A stretch of DNA of 64,000 nucleotides, from the NCBI GenBank assembly GCA_963402885.1, contig OY727103.1:13046085-13110084 (forward strand), given 5' to 3'. Positions 45,707-56,200 of the stretch are shown piece by piece; positions within the stretch are counted from its first letter, which is position 1, and every line of letters starts with the position of its first letter. The stretch comes from Antedon bifida. Lineage: Eukaryota; Echinodermata; Crinoidea; Comatulida; Antedonidae. Below the pieces are notes generated by a model. It was not told the DNA's origin and made no database searches. It saw only the letters and a list, made by a program, of their open reading frames with translations. Both the position numbers and the translations under genes were made by a program.

Positions 45707-46606
45707 TTTAGTTTGCAACCGCTCTCACAAAATTCTTGATTCTTTTGTTAGTTTTCGTCAAGAAATAACACGAAACATTTTTATGCAATAACTGTAGTCG
45801 TGTCGCACTTAATCATCTTTTATAAATGATGATGTCATAGTTTAGTGGGCATGCGCACTTTAACCTCATATTATTTCTCTTTTGGCGCTCCATATCGATT
45901 ATTGGCAAAAACCCAAAACAAAAAAAAATCCGACACAAACAATTAAACTTTTGTCATTAAAACTCTACCTTATTTAAATGTTCTTATTGTTGTAAGTATA
46001 TCACATTGACCTATATGTTTATGAAAGACATTTTGATTACGTTAAAACGGTAATTGGAGTTATAATTTAGCAAATGCTGGCCTTTTGGTGTAAGTATTAG
46101 TGCTAGGCCGGCTCCCTTATAAAAACATATTTAGACTCTAAAACGCTCGCCTGTGCCACATGCTTAGCCGCTGCTGTAGAGCATCATAAACAGGGTGGTC
46201 TGATGCTAGGCCTAGCAATCAATAAAGAACGAATATTCATGAATCCCTAGTAATATTGCATTTAAACATGTTGTATAAAGTTTAAATTTATTTTTAATTT
46301 TTGTTTTATAGTGGTCAGATGGATTTTCCCAATATTATTCATTGGGAAAACCCTCAAAGATACTATTTGGGGTTTTCCCATGGAGTATTTGGAAAATCCA
46401 CCACTATTACACTAGTAACATATATAATTTGCTATTGGATTGTCAACTATGACATTTTGAAAATAAAAAATCTAATCTATATAGGTTTTTTTTTCAGAGC
46501 AACTTTTAAGGATATTACAATAGACTTTGTAAAGGAAAGCGGTGAATTATTATGTTAAATGTTGTACACTACTAGCAAGTGCATGCTGGTATTCTACTAA
46601 GTTCTG
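45707..46606. promoter_or_regulatory. Divergent upstream region, RAB43-like / TMEM168
   Basis: There are 900 bp between divergent start codons. It holds GCTAGGCCTAGC near 46206 and a compact inverted repeat at 46310-46405. Inside that repeat, TTTTCCCAAT and ATTGGGAAAA form a perfect 10-bp stem. The TMEM168 5' untranslated region is likely here, possibly interrupted by an intron. The promoter role is inferred from position. Confidence 0.45.
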
Positions 46607-49088
46607 ATGCATTCACTTCGTTATTTCACGAGTCATTTTCTTGTAATTCCGGTTGAGGGCATTAACAGAATGAAAACCAAATTTAAATGTAGCGTAAATC
46701 TCCTCGGAGTTGTGGACATATTTGTGCTGCTTGTAGCGGTTTGCTCAGGTCTCTATTCCAGCTGGTACCACACAAACAGCCTCCTCATCTTTGTTATCAT
46801 CATATTTGGTGTTCTCATCTTCGCTTTCAGTAGTATTTTCTATTACTATTTCAACTTACGCGACATAAGCGCAAGTTTTAGTCATTTATGGTTCGGATGT
46901 CTTCTAGGAATGATCGCTTTTTTCAACAACAGTAGCTTCGACGAGGACAAACCGACAATGGTGACAAATATATTATTAATAACAAGCCTTGGTGTGAAAA
47001 TAATTTGGTCGTTTATGCAACGAGCGTGTGGAAGTGCAGTTTATAAATCTCGATTACTAACGCAAGCTGAGAAGTTTGAGTTTCTTGGATTTGGTGTAGC
47101 TTGCGTTCTTAGTTCAGATTACATGACAAGCATGTGGCTATTGGTGATCGCAAACGTGCTGATGATAATCATGCTGCGGTTTAAAGTATCATTCGCTATA
47201 CCGTGCGTTATACTATTCTACGCAATAAGTACTTTGTTTTTCTTTAAAGCAATACCGGCTAAGTTAAGTCATTGGGCGTTACTGTGCTTCACTGGTAGAC
47301 TTTTATGCGACCCTTTTTTTGATTTATACTACAATGGGTTATCTGCGCTCGAGAGGTGGCAGTGTTTTTCTAGCCTTCCGCGTTATCAACACAGGTTTTT
47401 AATTTTGTGCGTTATAGCCTTTGAAATATACTTTTTCCAATCAGCTGGGTATGTTATTGTATCCAATGAGGAGTGGTATCTGTCTATACCTCTGTTCTGT
47501 CTGTCTGGTGTAATATGGATGTGTTTACATGTAATCTTTGTTCTAACGTTTTGGACTTTTTGTAATAAACTAAGCGAGTGCAATAGTGTGTTAAAAACCA
47601 ATCAAGAAACGAATACCAATTTATCAACTGTGATGGCGTCCAAAGGATTGAGGTACTTTGCTCTCGTCTCCAAGTACATCATATTAAGCGTGTTCTTAAG
47701 TACTTTGCTACTGGGTGCTGCATCGTGGCAAGCTACAAACACGCATTTTATGGCTAGTATCCTGACTGTTTTACCGCTGGAGGCAATGTTTCACGGTATA
47801 TTACAAGAGTTAGGCGGACTGCTCGGTGGCACCTGCACTAGCTATGCAGTCATTGGACCATCTGGTTTTTGCAGGTACAGTACATTCTATCTTTCTAATG
47901 TACAAAAAATTTGAAATTAATGTATGATAACTTAATATATTTTATAGTTTCTAGATAGAATAGTCAGACACAATTTTCATTCGAGCTCCTGTGAATGCTG
48001 TTCTCATATGGGAGCTTCAAAGTACTGGTACTGGTGTATATATGGTTCCTCTTCACCAACTTTAATTTGCTTTTGGTTGATTACAAAAATGTCATGTTTT
48101 TCTTCAGCAGAGCTGATCGAATGCCCGTCTTGTTACCAAGCAACGCCATAGAAGAACAGAGTCGTCGGTCTGTTAACATCTTGAACAGCATTCAGCGGTT
48201 TCTCGTCCACCACATGATTGATGTTTTCAGTTGCGACTTCTCCAGTGGTGGCATTGCCATAGATTCTTTACAGACGAAAATGAAGAGTTTTTTGGCACGA
48301 AGGACTAATGATGGGCCACGGTTTGATACGTATCTCATTTACTACAGTGGACATGTCCATACAAATGGTGACTGGGCTCTAGCAGGTAGGTGTTTTACCT
48401 CTCATTTATCTGGTTTCTGTAAAATACGTTATCAGTACCTTCCTAAATTCCTCAATCTGCCAAATTTCATCCTTTTGCCAAAACTGGCGTGCAGTGTTTA
48501 AAAACTTTTATCCTGATAGTGATGATAAAAATTGTTTTATTTTTAGATGATGGTATTTTGAAATTTGAAACATTGTTAACATGGTGGCGCGAAGCTGACG
48601 CAGAATCTGGATCACGTTTGATCATCATCTTAGACACAAAGCATCATGCTGGATGGTTGAAACAAGTTACGCGAAATTCTGAAGATTATATCGCGATTCA
48701 AACATGTTCTTTCGGTAAATCTGATCCTGAAACTGGGATCGTAGCGAACATCGGTGATTTCACGATGGAATGGGTTGCGTTTAACACGACTAAAGACGCG
48801 GATGTCACGTGGGGAGAACAAGGTAGCAAAACTAAAGCTGTTTATTGCATTTCTAAAAACTGGGTTGATTTTAGCTTTCATAAACCGACCGAGGATGATA
48901 TTGAGGTTTATTGGAATCAAAATTTTCCACGGATAACGCATTCATTGATTAAAGTATTGCAAGTTGTAAGTTCTATGGAATGTGATTCTCGTTGTTGGTG
49001 TTTAGAATGTTGTCGTAAAATCAAGATGAAATGGCTGCCACCAAAGATCGTGAACACGGGTCATGGCTTTAGGCTTGTACGATCTTAA
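46607..49088 (+). CDS. TMEM168: Transmembrane protein 168
   Basis: Multi-pass membrane protein of nuclear/ER membranes with poorly known function. Three coding exons: 46607-47874, 48111-48385, 48547-49088, giving 694 residues (human about 697). The N-terminal half holds about nine to ten hydrophobic segments (for example VDIFVLLVAVCSGLY, LLIFVIIIFGVLIFAF, YIILSVFLSTLLLGA). The C-terminal half is a soluble conserved domain with ILNSIQRFLVHHMIDV, DTYLIYYSGHVHTNGDWALA, RLIIILDTKHHAGWLKQV and the end VNTGHGFRLVRS, all matching the vertebrate protein. The start MHSLRYFTSHFL aligns with vertebrate MCKSLRYCFSHCL. The second exon acceptor could be shifted by 3 bases (CAGCAG). The gene is intact. Confidence 0.96.
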
Positions 49089-50229
49089 TGCTTTATATTA
49101 ATAATCAAATAAAAAATAGATCCATCCATTTTAGTTTGGTTAAACTTTAATAATAAATACTAAATGTTTATGTTTTGCCGATAGCACTTTCTTTATATTT
49201 ATAAATAATTTAAATTTTGTAGTCAACTTTTTTTCTATTACTTTTTCTATGTACTATTTTTTAATGTTAAATATTTTGTATATACATATTTTGATTTTTG
49301 GAATCTACTAGGACATACATATGATGGCATAGGGTTGAGACATGTATAAACCATTAGATTTCAACAAGTTTTTAATTAGTATTACAATTATAAATGCAGC
49401 CTTAGGTTAAGCCTGGTTTCCATAAAATCGCTACACCGTCGCTACAGCGTTTCCATTAAAATCGCTACACGCGCAGATGTCTCCGACGCAATCGGGAAGG
49501 CTCCCCGATTCATCGCAGTCAAATCGGCAAAGTTCAACCATGTTCAACTTTGCCGATTTTGTCGGCGATGAATCGTATACTCGTACCAAAGAATATTTAG
49601 CGCTCGCGTACTAGATCCCCGATAAATTCAAGCGTTTCCATAGAATCGCTACGCTCTGTCGTGTAGCGATTTTATGGAAACCAGGCTTTACATGGTTTGA
49701 AGAGGATAGAAACAGGTGGAAGCAACCAAAGAAATAATAAATGTGAACAATATGGTTGAAATGGTTTCAAATAACTTTTAAAACGATTGACAAAGCAAAT
49801 AAAGTATAAGGAGGAGATATACAAGTAAAATGTCTTTTTTTTAAAGTAAAAATTTTTTTTTTTAAAGTAAAAGGTCTTATTTAAAAAGTAAAATGTCTTC
49901 CACTAGAGTTTCACAGAGAAAGGATCATAAACCAATGTTATAGACAAATTGGAATCATTCAAGCGTGACATCATCAATACATTTAAAACCATTTTAGTTA
50001 ATGTGTTTATTTTTGGGATTAAAAAAAACCCAAAATTTGTATTTTTAATTTATGCAAATATATTCACAAAGGGGCTTTTAGTATGAAGGTCTTGCAGAAA
50101 TTCAAAAAAAACACATGCTATATAATTACTAAAACTAAATAACTAACATTTGGGGAAAAATGGTACTTCTTCTTTACTCTTATTTCTTAAGGTAGACTTC
50201 TATTTCAAGACTCAATGTTTACGAGGTAG
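49089..50229. other. Intergenic region between convergent TMEM168 and TERB1
   Basis: About 1.1 kb. It contains a possible TMEM168 polyadenylation signal (CAAATAAAAAATAG at about 49108), the MITE at 49410-49687 and T-rich runs near 49840-49865. No gene was seen. Confidence 0.45.
49410..49687. mobile_element. TTA-flanked MITE with 26-bp perfect ends
   Basis: The inverted ends start AGCCTGGTTTCCATAAAATC and match over 26 bp without a mismatch. TTA occurs on both sides (49407-49409, 49688-49690), indicating a PIF/Harbinger-type element. The terminal motif is echoed twice inside (GTTTCCATTAAAATCGCTAC, GTTTCCATAGAATCGCTAC). It also contains complementary AATCGGCAAAGTTCAAC and GTTCAACTTTGCCGATT around a short loop. 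It is non-coding and probably young. Confidence 0.9.
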
Positions 50230-53200
50230 CTACAATAATCGGAATTTCTTTTTCATGTTCTTATACTTATCTTTCAGGTCTACATTTGTTCTTCCCGGTT
50301 TGAAGTCGTAGCTGTACAGAATGTTGTTCCAGTTTGGTCCTTTTTTATTTACTCCATCCAGCAAGTTCTTCACTTCCTCTTCTGTGTAGTCCTTCCTTTT
50401 TCGTCTCTTACTTGACGGAGGAAATACATAACAAAATATCTGAAAGATATAATACATCTGTAGCTAGTTGTCAAAATACAAATAACTGTTGGTTTCACCT
50501 CCCTTCACTCATCTAATTTTAGAGCCGCACAACATTTTGTTTTACTATTTGCAAAAATTGACAGATCATAAAGTGTTTTAATTTCAAGATGTGTAAATTT
50601 CAACTGGACTTTTAAACTATCATTCAAATCTGGGATGTGAAACCTTTTTTTTTACTTGGCCTACTCTAGTAGACTTACTAACAATAAATTGACGCACACA
50701 AACCTTTTTTGGTTGTTTGTTCAGGTTACTTGCTGTTTTTCCTTCCAGGTAACCAGTACTCTCTGGTGTGTTACTTTCATCCCCAGTGTGGACTTTAAAA
50801 GATGTACTCTTAAATTGTTGTCCAACTGTGTGATATGGTTTTACAGTACCCGTCTTTTTGTGTAGTGTGTGTTGTTTTTCACCAAGGCCTGACGTCATCG
50901 GTAGATCTTCTTTTCTAGCTGTGTAATGTGGCTCTATGGTACTAGTCTGTTTGTGTAGTGTGTGTTGTTTTTCACCAAGGCCTGACGTCATCCGTAGATC
51001 TTCTTTTCTAGCTGTGTAATGTGGCTCTATGGTACTAGTCTGTTTGTGTAGTGTGTGTTGTTTTTCACCAAGGCCTGACGTCATCCGTAGATCTTCTTTT
51101 CTAGCTTTGTAATGTGGCTCTATGGTACTAGTCTGTTTGTGTAGTGTGTGTTGTTTTTCACCAAGGCCTGACGTCATCCGTAGATCTTCTTTTCTAGCTA
51201 TGTAATGTGGCTCTATGGTACTAGTCTGTTTGTGTAGTGTGTGTTGTTTTTCACCAAGGCCTGACGTCATCCGTAGATCTTCTTTTCTAGCTGTGTGATG
51301 TGGCTCTATGGTACTAGTCTTCGTGTGTAGTGTGTTATGTTTTTCGCCAAGGACTGTCTTCTTGTCTTTCATGCTTTTGACTTGAATTAATTGACTTTCT
51401 TTGTGTGTTTTAGGTATGCATTCCATCTCTTCCTCACCACACACAGCCTTACATGGGATTTCTTTGCCAATCTGTTGTCTACGATCTTCTAACATACCAC
51501 TATTGTTCTTGTGTTTTTCACATGTGCGTTCACATTTCTGTAAAATCTTCTTGTAGTTAATGCTGTTTAGCAATGGCAGATTAACTGGTGGTACGCAGCC
51601 TAAACGATAAATAATAATAAACATTTACCAATTATGTTTCTAAGGTTACTTAACAATACAGTTCTTTATGTGTTTCTTTAAATACAGTAAATATACAGTC
51701 AGCTTTCCCAATACCGGACACCTTTGGGTTAGTGGCCTTTCTAATTTTCTGCAAATTCTGGCATTTGGAATTAGTTTTTAATGGTAAAAATGATCTTGGG
51801 ACCTCAATAAAAGTCCTGTATTTGCAGAGTTGATTGTAGTATTTTGAGTTTGGCGTTACTCAAGTCATGTGCGTATAGAATAATTCAGCTTTAGCTTATA
51901 ATGCAAGTATAGATGACTTTACATACCAGGGCAGTCTTGAAACATTCTTGCTATTACTGTGCTGGTTTCAGCAATTTCATCTAAACATAATTCAAAAGAA
52001 ATATTAGCAAATGCTAACAAGTAAAGTCGACTTAAGCTCTGCCTACACTATCAAACTTTATGTGACAACAAATGTGATGTGCCCATATATGGACACTATG
52101 ATGTCACATCACTACCATATTTGGGCACATCACATTTTATAAATAAATAGCATTGTGATTCATCTGATCATAAAGCTAATTAATTTAAATGTAAAAGAGC
52201 GTGGTCATTTCATTATAGAAATTAAAAGTGAAAATAACATTTATAAATTCAATACACAAAGGGTACACAAACCTTTGGCAGGTCCATCGTGATAAATAGC
52301 AAATCTTCTTGGTCGTTGTACCTTACAAGATGAATGCAAAAATTTCTTTCCAACCAAACGCTTTCCACTATCTTTTACCAACTTCACTTTATACGACCTT
52401 TTTGCAGATTTTTTCTTGGTTTTATAAAGTTCAGAAGAATTCTTAATGGGACTTGATGTATCTGTAACATACTTCTGTTTATGCTTCTTCTGGTAGCTTT
52501 TTATTACAGAAGGGATCTGTGACAACTCCGAGATGACACTCTCCACATCAGAATCAGTGTAAAAGTCATTAGCAGAAAATCTTGAACGGTTTGTGGATAT
52601 AGGAAGAGGTTTTAAAAAATCACGATCAATATTACAGGTCTTGGAAGAGTGTATTCTGTCAACTTGCGATAAACTTCTGTCAACATGTGATACACTTCTG
52701 TCAACTTGTGATACACATCTGTCAACTTGTGAGGCACTTCTGTCAACTTGTGATACACTTCTGTCAACATGTGATACACTTCTGTGAACATGTGATACGC
52801 TTCTGTCAACTTGTGATGCACTTCTGTCAACTTGTGATACACTTCTGTCAACATGTGATACACTTCTGTCAATATGTGATACACTTCTGTCAACTTGTGA
52901 TACACTTCTGTCAACATGTGATACACTTCTGTCAATATGTGATACACTTCTGTCAACTTGTGATACACTTCTGTCAACTTGTGATACACTTCTGTCAATA
53001 TGTGATACACTTCTGTCAACTTGTGATACACTTCTGTCAACTTGCGATACACTGTCAAATTGTGATACACTTCTGTCAACTTGCGATACACTTATGTCAA
53101 ATTTTGATACACTGTTAATATGAGACAAGTTGTTGTTGATATTGTACAGTTTCTTTTTATTTGATGTGTTGACTGGCTTCTTTTTTTTCGGTAATTCTGG

Positions 53201-56200
53201 TTTTTTAAAGAAATCATTTTGCGCTGTTGTACTGATATCCGTGCTTGCGTACACATGGCTTGAAATTGAATGCTGTAATGCTAACGTAGCATCACTGATT
53301 TCTTGGTTTGCCTCTACGTTCTCTTTATTTACATACCTAAGGTTCCTCTTGTTGGTGGGAGTCTGTGTAGTCACGTCACAAGCTTCCACAAATGAATGAG
53401 CCGCATTCTTTGATTGAACAGTAGCCATTGGCGTTGTGAATGTTCCACATCCATTAGATCTATGTCCCAAGTGCCTTCCTGTGTGCTTGTCTTTGTCAAG
53501 TTTATTGCGGTTGTGATCATCAGACTGCCTGTTGTCCCTCATATTTGGTTTTTGACAGATATCTTGCTGAATTTTTAGCCTTTTAAGTCGTTTATCTACG
53601 TTTTTCAGTTCAAGTCCAGATGCTTTAGTAAGTTCCTTCTTAATGTCATCCTTAAATGAAATAAATTAATAACAAATGAATATCTGCAACATTTCTATCT
53701 ATATTTTTGAACAGAAAAAGTAACTCAAATATCATTAACCCACCCAACGCTATATATAATACTACCACAACCTTTAGTTAAGGTGCTAATGCATTTAGAT
53801 TATATAGGTTAGGAGTGAGGTTATTTAGGGGGTATGGTGATGGAAGTACTAATGCATTAGCATCTAGGGTTAAGCACTTGTGGTACTATTACAGTATGTA
53901 TTGCGTAGGGTGGCATGTGATGCATGTGGTTTGTTTGAACTGTAAACAAACAATAAAATAATACTGATACTTTGAAAAACTAGAGAATATCTGCGAAAAT
54001 GGTATATGCTTATTCAATGAAAGCATTTCATACCATGATATCTTTCTGTGCAGCATCGTCATTTTCGTGACATTTTGGCGTGTTCTTTAACATCCCTATC
54101 ATTGTCTGTACCATGTTGTGTAAACTTGGTGTAATTACCTGAAATGCACAATGAAAGCAGTAAACTGTAATGATGTCAGCAGTATGACTCCAAATAGCAG
54201 GGATGTACTGGAGGATGTGTAAACGCTGTGTTAGATTAGCATAAGGATAGCATAGGATATAACTATTAAACCAACAAACACAACTTATAATAATAAATTA
54301 TTTGCCTATATCAATATCAAAAGTACGTCATCAGAAATTTTACATGCAATTACATTTTTTGTGAATCAAAATACAAAACCAAAATAGTTTACCGGACTCA
54401 TTCTGTTTTCGTACGGCTGTTTTGTTGTTTCTTCGACGGCCTGTTTATCGTTCAACGTTTCTGGCGTCATCCAAGTGGAATTAGATTTTTGTGAATCTTT
54501 ATAACATAAAAAACTTAAGTATTATTATTACTATTATGTTATACTAAAGTTCAAGTTTATTGTACAACAACAAAAATACAAAAGGAGCCCAGAAAACAGC
54601 TAACCACAAGCCTGGCCCCAGCTTTCTCTTAAGCTCTGTCTACACTATCAAACTTTTTGTGAACAAAACATGTGCCCATATACGGACATGATGATGTCAC
54701 ATATTTGGGCTGATTGATAGTGAAGACAGAGCTTCACATATGGTACAGATAGGCTAGCAAAATCTCAGACTAGACTTTGGTTGGCATCCCTTACCTAGGC
54801 ACATGTGTAACAGATAAGTAGCAGACTTAGGTTGGCATCCCTTACCTAGGCACATGTGTAACAGATAAGTAGCAGACTTAGGTTGGCATCCCTTACCTAA
54901 GCACATGTGTAACAGATATGTAGCAGACTTAGGTTGGCATCCCTTACCTAGGCACATGTGTAACAGATAAGTAGCAGACTTTGGTTGGCATCCCTTACCT
55001 AGGCACATGTGTAAGAGATAAGTAGCAGACTTAGAAAACTCCTCCTCTTGTATTCTTGCCATTAGCTGTACTAATGAAGGTACACCATTATGCTCGATAA
55101 ATTCTTTTTGACTTTTCTCTACACAAAAAAGAAAGGATACCATTTGGGTTTTTGTATAATGTAATGTAGATTTCATAGTGCTAGAAAGGGTTTTATAGTG
55201 CCACTTAAGGCTCTGTCTACACTATCAAACTTAGTGACAAAAAAAGTGTGATGTGCCCAATATGGTAGTGATATGGCATCATGTCCACATATGGGCACAT
55301 CACATCACTTAAAGTTTGATAATTGAAACGGCCTTGTTAAAAACACTGTATTAAGTGATCAAGTTTTTCGTTTTCAAATAACGTTATTATTATTATGGTG
55401 AAGGCAGAGCTTAAGAAGTAGATAGTAGTAAATCCTATTGTTTAAATGCATGCTTACAAAAAGCTAAATAATTACAGGATAATGAGTAAACAAAATATTA
55501 CTGAAGTAAATTAGTTTTGCTTCAATAATAAATAAATCTCACCACATGATTCTGTGCAGAGTACAAGTGTATTAACAAGTTGTAACTTTGTGCTGGTGTC
55601 TACTGAATCTAACAATAGTGCGTGTAAAAGCAGGTGGGTGACATGCAAATCAGCTATCAACAGTTTGTTATCATCTGGAATGAAAAATACATTTAAAATG
55701 TATTTAAAAAACTAAAATATATTGTGCAAATATAACAAGTAAAGTGCATGAATGAAAATGACTCATTTTTAGCGGTAGTTATAAATGTGATTATTGCTCT
55801 GTCTACACTATCAAACTAGTTTGACAAAAAAAGTGTAATGTCCCCAAATATGGTTGTGATTATGATATCATCATGTCCTTATATGGGCACATCACATTTT
55901 TTTATCACATAAAGTTTGATAGTGTAGACAATATTTTCTATTATTATAACATACGTCCTCTACTTAACTAATTAAGTTATAAATAACATCAACAACTTAA
56001 TAGCTAGATAGAGAATGAAGAATTACCATTGTCTTCAATACAAGATACAATAGTACTTGCTATGTGTTTCATCATTTGCATAGCGTCTCTACTTGGATGC
56101 ATCTCCAATAGCTTCACTTGGTTGTGGAACACCTCTAGCAATACGTTCAAACCACCAATCAGTCCAATTCTCTCCTGGTTGTTTTCTATAAATATATATT

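Noticed and set aside
52612-53118. Overlapping open frames in the TERB1 7-residue repeat on both strands
   Set aside because: Only the SVSQVDR frame joins flanking exons with correct phase and sums to a whole TERB1 protein.
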